63,490 bases of DNA from Arcobacter sp. (GTDB lineage Bacteria; Acidobacteriota; Terriglobia; Bryobacterales; Bryobacteraceae): NCBI GenBank assembly GCA_020723085.1, contig DYJN01000001.1:29321-92810 (forward strand). Direction: 5' to 3'. The translations under genes and the position numbers were made by a program. Positions 16,591 to 24,744 of this stretch are shown here, in pieces (the stretch's first letter is position 1; the number at the start of each line of letters is the position of its first letter). The notes below the pieces were generated by a model. The model had not been told where the DNA came from. It searched no databases and saw only the letters and a list, made by a program, of their open reading frames with translations.

Positions 16591-18190
16591 CCACGAACCG
16601 CGCGTTGCGGAACGCGGGCGTCACTCCCGCGGGCGCATTGGCTGGCGCCACGACGATCCAGTCCACGCCGAGCCTCGCGTATTCTTCCAGGGCCAGCAGT
16701 GGCGGTCTCGCCTGCCGCACCGCATCCCACCGCCGCTTCCACTCGTAGCCGTAATCGCGCAGCAGGTTCGCCTGCCCGCCGGACTTCCAGTCCACGTAGA
16801 GCGCCCGCAGCGCCTTGGCGCGGAATACGCCCGGCTCCAGCCTCCGGCCTGAGTCGGCGAAAAGAAACACGTCATCTCTGTCCGTCGCCGCGCGCGCCCA
16901 CGCGGCCAGTTCGTCGAGCTCCGCCGAGTGCAGTTGCGGATGCAGTTCCAGCCGGCCCGCCCTTGGCGTCAGAAAAAAAATGGCCATCGCCGCCACAATG
17001 GCCGCTCGCGGCCATCGCGCGCCGGCCAAGGCCAAACCCGCCGCCAGAGCCGCGGCGGCCATCCGTTCCGGGTATTTCCAAAGCTCCACCAGCGGCGCCG
17101 CGCCAGCCGCCGGCAGCAGGCATGCCGCCACGCTCCATGCGCCCGCTTCGATCCACCGCCGCTCCGCAGCCGCTTTCCACGCCGCCGCCAGCGCCAGCAG
17201 TTCCGCCATCGCCGCCACCCACAGCACAGCCCGCGCCGGCTGGAACTGCGGCATCAGCACCCACTTGCCTGCATCGAGCAGGAGCCATTGCAGGGGAATC
17301 ATCGCCAGCCCGTAGCCCACGAGCGCCGCCGACAGGAACCGCGCCTCCGGCGCCATCCAGCCGCGCAGCCTGCGCCAGGCGCCCATCGCCAGCGCTCCCA
17401 GCAGCGGATATTGCCAGAGCCATCCGCCCGGCCAAAGAGAGACCCAGTTGTACGCGCCGCGGTATTTCTGGATCTTTTCGAGCTCGGGCGGGATCCGCCC
17501 GAGCATCACCTGCCGGTCCGCCCCGAACGGCTGGAGGATGGCGATCACCGCCAGCCCCGCCGCCGCCAGAGCCACGGACGCTTCCAGCGCAATGCCCTCC
17601 CGCCGGTCGTGAGCGAAGCGCCAGTGCAGCAGCAGGCACGCCCAGAACGGCGCCGCCGTCGTCGGATGGTAGAGCGTCGCGATCACCGCCGCCACGCCCG
17701 CCCACGTCCACTTCCGGTGCATCGCCAGGCCAAGAGCCAGCATCATGCAGAGCACGGCAAATCCGCGCGGCACCGGCTCGTATTCCAGCGTCAGCACGGC
17801 TGGACCGTTGATCACCGCTCCCAGCCCGAACAGCCCTGCCGCCGCCAGCGCTCCCGGCAGTGGCAGGCCCAGCGCCAGCCCGGTCAGAAACGCTCCCGTC
17901 AAGCCGGCGGCGCGGAACAGCAGCTGCTGCGCGGCCAGCACATCGCGGAACTCCGCGCCCGTCCAGCGGCGCAACGCCACCGTGATCTCGTCATAGAAGG
18001 TGAACTTCACATGCGGCCGCAGGGCGATCTCGTCGCGCGCGAACAGGGACGGGTCGTGCTGCCGCTCGAGAATCGGCACGTAGATCTGCGTGTCCGATTG
18101 CAGCCAGGTCCTGCCGGGAAAGACAAACCACCCGAGCAGCGTGAATGCGGCCAGAGCGAGCGCGGCCAGGGCGGTTTGGCGGAAGGTCAC
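16508..18190 (-). CDS. Polytopic membrane protein, unknown function
   Basis: A 560-residue protein with about a dozen hydrophobic helices. A periplasmic-looking loop after the first helix contains QSDTQIYVPILERQHDPSLF, and a soluble C-terminal tail follows. The layout recalls GT-C-type glycosyltransferase or DUF6798-like proteins, but no catalytic motif was identified. Start GTG 18190 was chosen because it overlaps the TPR gene's stop (GTGA), so translation is coupled. Its last 27 codons overlap rbsK on the other strand. Confidence 0.8.
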   Translation of the reverse strand: MTFRQTALAALALAAFTLLGWFVFPGRTWLQSDTQIYVPILERQHDPSLFARDEIALRPHVKFTFYDEITVALRRWTGAEFRDVLAAQQLLFRAAGLTGAFLTGLALGLPLPGALAAAGLFGLGAVINGPAVLTLEYEPVPRGFAVLCMMLALGLAMHRKWTWAGVAAVIATLYHPTTAAPFWACLLLHWRFAHDRREGIALEASVALAAAGLAVIAILQPFGADRQVMLGRIPPELEKIQKYRGAYNWVSLWPGGWLWQYPLLGALAMGAWRRLRGWMAPEARFLSAALVGYGLAMIPLQWLLLDAGKWVLMPQFQPARAVLWVAAMAELLALAAAWKAAAERRWIEAGAWSVAACLLPAAGAAPLVELWKYPERMAAAALAAGLALAGARWPRAAIVAAMAIFFLTPRAGRLELHPQLHSAELDELAAWARAATDRDDVFLFADSGRRLEPGVFRAKALRALYVDWKSGGQANLLRDYGYEWKRRWDAVRQARPPLLALEEYARLGVDWIVVAPANAPAGVTPAFRNARFVVIRTAAGRQETDRLLPGTGSMPARPAA

Positions 18191-18876
18191 TGCGCGGGGG
18201 TCTTCTCCAGCTGCTGCCTGGCCCAGACGCGCGACGGATTCAGCTTCAGGCTCCGTTCGATGGCCTGCCGCGCCTCCCGGTTGCGGTTCAGCTTCCGCAG
18301 CACGATCCCTTTCCACAGCCAGGCGTCCGCATGGGAAGGATCGAGCTGCAGGGCCTTCTCAATATCCTTGAGCGCCGGCTCCGCGCCGCCGCCGAACGAT
18401 TCCGGCAGATAGAAATTGCCCACGCCGCGGCTCAGCCACACGTCGGGCGACTTCGGCTCCAGCTCGACGGCGCGGCTGACCTCGGCCAGGGCGCACTTGC
18501 CGTAACGCAGGCCCATCAGCGGATTGGCCGGAATCACCTGCGCGCAAAGAGCTCCCAGCACGCGGCGGTATTCGCCGCTCGACGGCCGCTGCCCCACCGC
18601 CCGTTCGGCCGCGCGGATGCCCGCCTCCGCCGCCGCGCGGGCCGCATTGCGGTCCCGCTGTTCCATGAGCACTTCGGCGCGCACGAGCTCAGCCAGAGCG
18701 GCGCGGTATTGGGCCTGGGCGTCCTGCGGTTTGGCCTGCGCGGCGCCCTGCAGCCCGGCCGCGATCCGGTCCAGCGCCGCGCGATCCTGCGCGTCCCGAG
18801 CCTGTTTCAAGCCGGGCGGCAGAACGACGGCCCAGGCAGCAACAACGGTCAGCGGAAGCCACAGAAAGGAACGCAT
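18187..18876 (-). CDS. TPR-repeat protein, membrane-anchored or exported
   Basis: A 229-residue protein with an N-terminal hydrophobic segment (MRSFLWLPLTVVAAWAVVLP), a helical region and two or three C-terminal TPR units (ALKDIEKALQLDPSHADAW, KLNRNREARQAIERSLKLNPS). It likely scaffolds the membrane protein encoded next, whose start overlaps its stop. ATG 18876 has GGAAG nine bases upstream and TAGAAT at 18891-18896 (minus strand). Confidence 0.82.
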   Translation of the reverse strand: MRSFLWLPLTVVAAWAVVLPPGLKQARDAQDRAALDRIAAGLQGAAQAKPQDAQAQYRAALAELVRAEVLMEQRDRNAARAAAEAGIRAAERAVGQRPSSGEYRRVLGALCAQVIPANPLMGLRYGKCALAEVSRAVELEPKSPDVWLSRGVGNFYLPESFGGGAEPALKDIEKALQLDPSHADAWLWKGIVLRKLNRNREARQAIERSLKLNPSRVWARQQLEKTPAQ

Positions 18877-19072
18877 CGGTACGAACTTCCATTCTACGAC
18901 TGCGCCTCCGGAGGCCTTGCAGGACGGCAACATCGGTGAAGATCGCGGCGAGCCGTGCCTGCCGCCCTGAAAAACGGGCAATCCAGGGCGCCCGGACCCC
19001 GCCTCGCCCGCGGGCGATCCTCAAGCGTGCGGGCGGGCCGCAACGACTCCAGCACGCCAGGACGCCGCGAAA

Positions 19073-19106
19073 CACAAAGGGCGGCCCGCCGGGGCCGCCC
19101 CTTGTG
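19073..19106 (-). terminator. Intrinsic terminator of the TonB-dependent receptor gene
   Basis: A perfect 9-bp GC stem (GGGCGGCCC with GGGCCGCCC, loop of 4) is extended by a CACAA/TTGTG outer stem. On the minus strand it is followed by TTTGTGTTT. It begins 19 bp past the receptor stop codon. Confidence 0.75.
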
Positions 19107-19124
19107 GATGGATGAGGGTGCTTG

Positions 19125-22100
19125 TCAGAAGCCGAGCCGCAGGCCGAAGCGGAAGACCCGTTCGTCGATGCCTTCGCGGCCCGTGTTGCGCACGCCGGTC
19201 ACCTCGAAGACGCCCGTGCGGAAGCTGCCATCGCTGTTCAGCACAAGGTTCGAGATGTTGCCGCTCGGGTTGGAGAAGTGCGGCGTGTTGGTGGCGTTGA
19301 ACGCTTCGGCGCGGAACTGAAGGTTCACACGTTCGGTGATGCGGAACTGCCGGAACAGGCCGAGGTCGAGGTTGACGATGCCCGGCCCGAGCAGCGTGTT
19401 GAACCCGGCGGTGCCGAAACGCGGTTCTCTGACGGGCGCCCACTGACGCCAGTCGTAGTAGGGGATGCCGCGCCCGACGCCGCCGAGCTTGCGCGGCTCC
19501 TCATTGCCGCCGATCCAGTCGGCGCGCTGCGAGTTCTCGGGCGCGTTGAGCGAAGTGCCGGACGAAGAGACCGTGAACGGATTGCCGCTTTGCAGCATCA
19601 GCGCCCCGTTGATCTGCCAGCCGCCGAGGATCGCCGCCGCGGCGCCAGCCTGCGCCCAGCGCTTGCCCTGGCCGAACGGCAGCTGCCAGATGCCGTTGGC
19701 GGTGAAGCGGTGCGGCGTGTGGATGCCGCACTGGGAGCGGTTCAGACGGTAGTACTCCGGGATCTTGATCGCGACGCGGCCGCCGCTGTTGCCGAAGCCT
19801 GCCAGAGAGATGCACTTCGACCAGGTGTAGGCCGTGTTGATCTGGAAGCCCTCGCTGAAGCGGCGGTCCAGCGTCATTTGCAGCGAGTCGTAGGCGCTGT
19901 TGCCGAGGCGGTTGACCACAGCCAGAGACACATTGCGCCCGGTTTCGGGATAGTAGACACGGCTGGCGGCGCCGCCGCCCACCCGGCCATAGTTCCGCTC
20001 TTCGAAACCGAGGAAGCCGGTCTGCCGCGTGGCCACGTAGCCGGCGCTGGCCACCAGTTTCAGCGGCAGCTCCCTCTGGATGGTGAAATTCCAGCTCTGG
20101 ATGTAGCCGCGCACGAACTCGCTGTCCAGCGTGTTGGCCACAACACGGAGCGGGAGGTCGATCACCCCGTTGCCCAGGTCGGGCTGATTGATCACGGGCA
20201 CGCCATCCTTCAGCAGACCAGCCCACCAGAAGGAATTGGGCGCGTTCACCGTTTGCGCCGTCAGCAATGGGTGGTTGGTGCGCATGGCGCGGGCGATGTT
20301 CCACGGGTCGGTGTTGATGCCGTAGCCCGAGCGGATCACCGTGCGGTCATCCACGCGGTACGCCAGGCCGACCGAAGGCGCAAACAGTTTCTTGCTGACC
20401 TCGACGCCGCAGTTCTTCGGGATCGACCCCACGCCGCACACCAGCACCTTGTCCCCGTAGTTGGGGTCGCCCGGAAAGACGTAGCGTTCCAGACCCCTGT
20501 CAGCGCGCGTGGGCATGGGGAAGTAGTTCCAGCGCGTGCCGAAGTTCAGCGTCAGGCGGCGGTTCACCTGCCATTGGTCGCGGACGTATAGGCTCTGCAT
20601 GGACGTGCGCGTGTTGTACTCGTCCGGCCATTGGTAGATCTTGCCGATCGTCGTCGCCCTGCCCAGCAGGAAGGAGGCCATCCCATTCCACTGGTTGGAT
20701 GCCTGTCCGCCATTCAGCGCCGTTGGACCGCCGCCGAAGGTGAAGCCGCCGGGAGCGCCCCAGCTGCCGCCGTAGAATTCGGGCTGCGAGTGGTTCAGCC
20801 GCTGCCACCCGAGTTCCGCGCCGAAGCGGATATTGTGCTTGCCCCGAGTCCAGTTGGCGTTGCCCACCCACTGGAACTGCGGGTCGTTGCGGAAGTAAGG
20901 CATGTAGTTGTCGGCCAGTCCGAAGGTGGTGAAGCCGCTGATGCCGAAGCCCGGCCAGCCGCCGTCGATCCGGCGCGAGCCGTTCGTGCCGGGAATGCCC
21001 AGTTCCTGCCCGATGTTGCGCTCGATGCCGTACTGCTCGACGTTGGTGTCCATGAGCGTGTAGCCGAAGTTGGTGTCGATGACGAACGTCGGCGTCAGCG
21101 TGTAAGTCCAGGCGGCAGTCACACTGTAGGTATTGCCAAAGCCTTGACCCGGATTGCCCCCGGCGAGCGCCGAGCCGAGCAGCTCCTTGCCGAACCGCGT
21201 GGGGGCGGTCATCGAATAGTCCAGCCAGCTGAAGCGGACATAGGAGGTCATCCGGTCGGTCATGTTCCAGTTGACCTTGCTGTCCACCGTCTGACGGTCG
21301 AACAGGTAGCTGCCCTGAGAGTAGTAGTTCTGCGTGAACTGCCCTGGGGCGGTCGGGTTCGGCAACAGCGGGATGAGCTTGGCGGTGATTGGATCCCATT
21401 TCGACTTCGGCACCAACTGGTTGGCGAACGGAATCCGGTTGCGCCCCTGGCTGTCGCCGGAGTCGGGATCGTAGACGAGCCGCGGCGACTCGCTCATGTC
21501 CCCCTGCTTCATCAAGGGCGTGGGGACGGTGGAGAGCCCGCCGGCGAACTGCCGGTCGTACGTGCCCTCATAGCTCACGAAGTAGAACAGCTTGTCCTTC
21601 TTCAGAGGACCGCCCACGGTGCCGCCGTTCTGGTTGTAGACGCGCTTGGGCTTGCTCTGATCGAAGGGCAGGAAAAACGGGCGCGCCTTGGTCTTGTTGT
21701 TGTCGTGATACCAGAAGGCGGAGCCGTGGAGATCGTTCGTGCCGCTCTTGATCTGAACGTTGATTGCGGCGCCTCCGGCGAGCCCCTGCTCGGCGTCGAA
21801 GGCGTTGGTCACCACGTTCACCGCTTCGATCGATTCAAGAGCCGGCACGTACGCCGTAATGTGAGGAAGCCAGATGTTGTACTGCGTGGCGCCGTCCAGC
21901 CGGATGTTGTTCGACGCCGCCACCGTGCCGTTGACTTCGAATTGCAGCGCCCGGGACGGGTTCGAGGGAATCGAGTGGGCGTTGCGCGGCGGCGTGAACC
22001 CTGGCAGAAGGTTGAACAGCTGCTGGTAGTTCCGCCCCGGCGGGACAGGCGTGTTCAGCAGCGTCACCGTCGGCAGCTCCCGCCGCACCTCGGCGCGGTC

Positions 22101-22511
22101 GGTTTGCAGCAGCGCCGCTTCGCCGGTGACCTGAATGGACTCGGTCACCGCGCCCAACTCGAGCTGTGCGTCTACACGGGTCACTGTATTGGTGGACACC
22201 GTCACGTTCTGCCGGACTACGGTCCGGAAGCCCTGCGCCGACACCTTCAGCTCGTAAGCGCCGCCGGGGATCGTCGGAAAGTTGTAGATGCCCGCCTCGT
22301 TGGTCGTCGCCGTGCGGGTCTGATTGGTTGCGGTCTGCGTGATCGTTACCGTGGCGCCGACGACGGCGGCGCCGCTCGGGTCGGTCACGTTGCCCGTCAA
22401 TGAGCCATACAGTATCTGCGAGGCCGCAGGCTGGCTGCACAAGGCGAGCAGAACGGCTGCGATCCCGGCAGCGCTGAGCCTGGCCCTCTTCACGATCGTA
22501 ATCTGCTGCAT
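19125..22511 (-). CDS. TonB-dependent receptor with CarboxypepD_reg domain
   Basis: A 1,128-residue outer-membrane protein. It has a signal peptide ending near AAS, then a carboxypeptidase-regulatory-like (Ig-fold) domain at about 30-115 (GSLTGNVTDPSGAAVVGATV), a TonB plug, and a long 22-strand-type barrel ending in Phe (LRLGF). This Oar/SusC-like layout is amplified in Acidobacteriota and is thought to import glycans or other large nutrients. ATG 22511 was chosen so that the signal peptide is N-terminal, with AAAGGA upstream. A strong terminator follows. The TonB-like energiser at 60.7 kb is a possible partner. Confidence 0.93.
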   Translation of the reverse strand: MQQITIVKRARLSAAGIAAVLLALCSQPAASQILYGSLTGNVTDPSGAAVVGATVTITQTATNQTRTATTNEAGIYNFPTIPGGAYELKVSAQGFRTVVRQNVTVSTNTVTRVDAQLELGAVTESIQVTGEAALLQTDRAEVRRELPTVTLLNTPVPPGRNYQQLFNLLPGFTPPRNAHSIPSNPSRALQFEVNGTVAASNNIRLDGATQYNIWLPHITAYVPALESIEAVNVVTNAFDAEQGLAGGAAINVQIKSGTNDLHGSAFWYHDNNKTKARPFFLPFDQSKPKRVYNQNGGTVGGPLKKDKLFYFVSYEGTYDRQFAGGLSTVPTPLMKQGDMSESPRLVYDPDSGDSQGRNRIPFANQLVPKSKWDPITAKLIPLLPNPTAPGQFTQNYYSQGSYLFDRQTVDSKVNWNMTDRMTSYVRFSWLDYSMTAPTRFGKELLGSALAGGNPGQGFGNTYSVTAAWTYTLTPTFVIDTNFGYTLMDTNVEQYGIERNIGQELGIPGTNGSRRIDGGWPGFGISGFTTFGLADNYMPYFRNDPQFQWVGNANWTRGKHNIRFGAELGWQRLNHSQPEFYGGSWGAPGGFTFGGGPTALNGGQASNQWNGMASFLLGRATTIGKIYQWPDEYNTRTSMQSLYVRDQWQVNRRLTLNFGTRWNYFPMPTRADRGLERYVFPGDPNYGDKVLVCGVGSIPKNCGVEVSKKLFAPSVGLAYRVDDRTVIRSGYGINTDPWNIARAMRTNHPLLTAQTVNAPNSFWWAGLLKDGVPVINQPDLGNGVIDLPLRVVANTLDSEFVRGYIQSWNFTIQRELPLKLVASAGYVATRQTGFLGFEERNYGRVGGGAASRVYYPETGRNVSLAVVNRLGNSAYDSLQMTLDRRFSEGFQINTAYTWSKCISLAGFGNSGGRVAIKIPEYYRLNRSQCGIHTPHRFTANGIWQLPFGQGKRWAQAGAAAAILGGWQINGALMLQSGNPFTVSSSGTSLNAPENSQRADWIGGNEEPRKLGGVGRGIPYYDWRQWAPVREPRFGTAGFNTLLGPGIVNLDLGLFRQFRITERVNLQFRAEAFNATNTPHFSNPSGNISNLVLNSDGSFRTGVFEVTGVRNTGREGIDERVFRFGLRLGF

Positions 22512-22613
22512 CGCAGAAAGTCCTTTTCCTGTAGACTTGCCGGGCGTGCAGAGGGGGACTCCGGTCTGTCCCATCGATGATTGGCGAATCCTACCTCATG
22601 ACCCGGCTAACGC

Positions 22614-22619
22614 TACTAT
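22614..22619 (+). promoter_or_regulatory. -10 box TACTAT upstream of GNAT gene
   Basis: TACTAT in the 165-bp divergent region between the receptor and acetyltransferase genes. Predicted +1 is near 22626, giving a leader of about 50 nt with AGGAG at 22660-22664. Confidence 0.4.
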
Positions 22620-22676
22620 ATGGGAGGTTCGCGACAGTGTCAACAGAAATGTCAGTACCAGGAGCGAAAGACGGTC

Positions 22677-23417
22677 ATGCTTCAAGTGCTTGCAGAAAAA
22701 CACCTGCCTGACCTGCTGGGGCTGTCTTCCGCCGCCGGCTGGAACCAGACCGAAGCGGACTGGCGGCGGCTGCTCGAACTCGAGCCGGAAGGCTGCTTCG
22801 GCATGGAAGCGGACGGAAGAATCGTAGCCTCTGCAACTGTAATTACCTACGGATCGGATCTTGCCTGGGTCGGCATGGTGCTCACGCTGCCGGAGTGCCG
22901 CGGGCGCGGCTACGCCACCCAATTGATGAAGCGCTGCCTCGATTACTGTGATCAGCGCGGCATCGGCACGGCGCGGCTCGATGCGACGGAAATGGGCCTG
23001 CCCGTGTATGCAAGGCTGGGCTTTGTCGAAGAGTATGAAGTCCAGCGGCGCGCGGGCGAACTGCAGCCCGCTGAGCCTTGGGACGCCGTGTTCGACTTCG
23101 AACTCGACCGCCTCGCCTTCGGCGCGGACCGGCGGCGCCTGCTCGAGAGGACCGGCTGTTCGCACCCCGGGCGCGTGGCTGCTTACATCGGCCCCATTAC
23201 TGCACGCACATCCGACGAGGCGGAAGACCGGATCCTGCACTGCGGCGTCTCCGGCTCCTGCTTTTGGGATGTCCCCGCGGCCAACCCCGCCGCGCTCGCG
23301 CTGGCGGAACGGCTGGGCTTCCAGCCGGTGCGGCGGCTGGTCCGCATGCGGCGCGGGCCGGCCATCAGGGAACAGCCGAGGTTCGTCTTTGCGCTGGCGG
23401 GCTTCGAATACGGTTGA
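22677..23417 (+). CDS. GNAT-family N-acetyltransferase
   Basis: A 246-residue protein with a GCN5-type acetyltransferase core. The acetyl-CoA loop is LPECRGRGYATQL (about 80-92), followed by LDATEMGLPVYARLGF. A C-terminal ~100-residue region with a second LAERLGFQPVRR motif suggests a two-lobed GNAT. The substrate is unknown. ATG 22677 was chosen on AGGAG upstream and the promoter position; an upstream in-frame ATG at 22620 overlaps the -10 box. Confidence 0.82.
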   Translation: MLQVLAEKHLPDLLGLSSAAGWNQTEADWRRLLELEPEGCFGMEADGRIVASATVITYGSDLAWVGMVLTLPECRGRGYATQLMKRCLDYCDQRGIGTARLDATEMGLPVYARLGFVEEYEVQRRAGELQPAEPWDAVFDFELDRLAFGADRRRLLERTGCSHPGRVAAYIGPITARTSDEAEDRILHCGVSGSCFWDVPAANPAALALAERLGFQPVRRLVRMRRGPAIREQPRFVFALAGFEYG

Positions 23418-23422
23418 GCGCC

Positions 23423-23428
23423 TACAAT
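23423..23428 (+). promoter_or_regulatory. -10 box TACAAT, leaderless promoter
   Basis: TACAAT ends 6 nt before the GTG at 23435, just after the GNAT stop codon. It would drive the SMP-30 / NUDIX / mutS2 operon. Confidence 0.5.
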
Positions 23429-23434
23429 GAAAGC

Positions 23435-24304
23435 GTGAAGCGCGCCTCCGCGGCCCTGTTGCTTGCCGCCGCCCTGTCCACCGCGCAGGAACCCGGCCAG
23501 CATCTGATTCAGCGCGTGGCTGGCGGCTTCCGCTATGCCGACGGGGTGGCGTTCGAGACCACGGGCTCGCTGCTGGTGGCCGATCCGCCGGAGGACCGCA
23601 TCCTGCGCCTTCAGCCCGGCAAGCCTGTCTCGGTGGCGCGCAGGCCTTCCGGCGGCGCCGCCGGGCTGGCGTTCGACTCGAAGCAGCGCCTGGTGATCTG
23701 CGAGACGCAGGCGCGCCGCGTCGTGCGCATTGAAGAGCGCGGCTCGCTCACCGTGCTCGCCAGCCAGTTCGAAGGCAAGCCGCTCAATGGCCCAAACGAT
23801 CTGGCCATTCGTTCCAACGGCCACATCTACTTCACCGATCCGGCGTTCGGCTCTGCCCTGGAGCAGCGGCAGTTGCCCTTCCACGGCGTCTTCCACCTCT
23901 CGCCGAAGGGCGCGCTGGAAGCGGTCTTCCGCAGCGAAACGCGGCCCACGGGCATCGCGCTCTCTCCCGATGAACGCACTCTTTATGTCGCTTTCGCCGA
24001 CGAGCATCTGGTGCGCGCCTTCGACGTGAGCCGCTCCGGCGCGGTTTCCAACCCGCGCGTGCTGATCCACCGCACCAGCGGCATTCCGCTTGGGCTCCGC
24101 ACCGGCAGGGACGCCAGCCTGCTGATTGCCGCTGGGGAGTTTCTGGAGATCCATTCGCCGAAGGGAACGCTTGTGCAGAAGATCCGTATTTCGGACCGCA
24201 CCGCCAATTTGGCCGTCCACCCGCGCACAGGGGACATTTATGTGGCGGCGCGCAGCGCCGTCTATCTGGTGGCGCCCGGGGAGCGGGCGGCGCCCGAGCC
24301 ATGA
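23435..24304 (+). CDS. SMP-30/gluconolactonase family protein, exported
   Basis: A 289-residue six-bladed propeller of the SMP-30/Gluconolaconase/LRE family with a signal peptide (MKRASAALLLAAALSTA). Family segments: FRYADGVAFE, GPNDLAIRSNGHIYFTDP (metal-binding Asn/Asp), RPTGIALSPDERTLYVA. It is probably a periplasmic lactonase. GTG is the start, six bases after a TACAAT box. Its stop overlaps the NUDIX ATG (ATGA). Confidence 0.88.
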   Translation: MKRASAALLLAAALSTAQEPGQHLIQRVAGGFRYADGVAFETTGSLLVADPPEDRILRLQPGKPVSVARRPSGGAAGLAFDSKQRLVICETQARRVVRIEERGSLTVLASQFEGKPLNGPNDLAIRSNGHIYFTDPAFGSALEQRQLPFHGVFHLSPKGALEAVFRSETRPTGIALSPDERTLYVAFADEHLVRAFDVSRSGAVSNPRVLIHRTSGIPLGLRTGRDASLLIAAGEFLEIHSPKGTLVQKIRISDRTANLAVHPRTGDIYVAARSAVYLVAPGERAAPEP

Positions 24305-24744
24305 GTTCCCGCCGCTATCCGGCGCGTCCGCTGCTGGGAGTGGGCGCGGTGATCTTTCAGGGCGGCAGCGTGCTGCTGATCGAACGCGGGCAGGAGCCGC
24401 TCAAGGGCTGGTGGACTCTGCCCGGCGGGCTGGTCGAGACCGGCGAGCGGCTGGATCAGGCGCTGCGGCGCGAAGTGCTCGAAGAGACGGGGCTCATCGT
24501 GGAGCCGCTCACCGTGGCCGCCGTTTTCGAGCGGATCATGCCCGACGCCGAAGGCCGCACCGAGTTCCACTACGTGATCATCGATTACCTGTGCCGTCCC
24601 TCGGGAGGCTCGCTCGCCTGGGGCAGCGACGTCGCGGATGCCAGATGGGTGCGGCTCGACGGGATGGGAGCGCTGAAGATCGCCCCCGGCACGCCTCCGG
24701 TGATCGAGAAGGCGCTCGCCATCTGGCGGGAGATGGACGCATGA
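24301..24744 (+). CDS. NUDIX hydrolase
   Basis: A 147-residue NUDIX pyrophosphohydrolase. The Nudix box GGLVETGERLDQ...REVLEETGL is complete, with the catalytic REVxEE glutamates. It likely hydrolyses a nucleoside diphosphate derivative; the substrate is unknown. It overlaps both neighbours by ATGA, so it sits in a coupled SMP-30 / NUDIX / mutS2 operon. Confidence 0.92.
   Translation: MSSRRYPARPLLGVGAVIFQGGSVLLIERGQEPLKGWWTLPGGLVETGERLDQALRREVLEETGLIVEPLTVAAVFERIMPDAEGRTEFHYVIIDYLCRPSGGSLAWGSDVADARWVRLDGMGALKIAPGTPPVIEKALAIWREMDA

Noticed and set aside
20631-22403. 590-codon frame antisense to the TonB-dependent receptor
   Set aside because: Low-complexity shadow without motifs or a start signal; the receptor is unmistakable.
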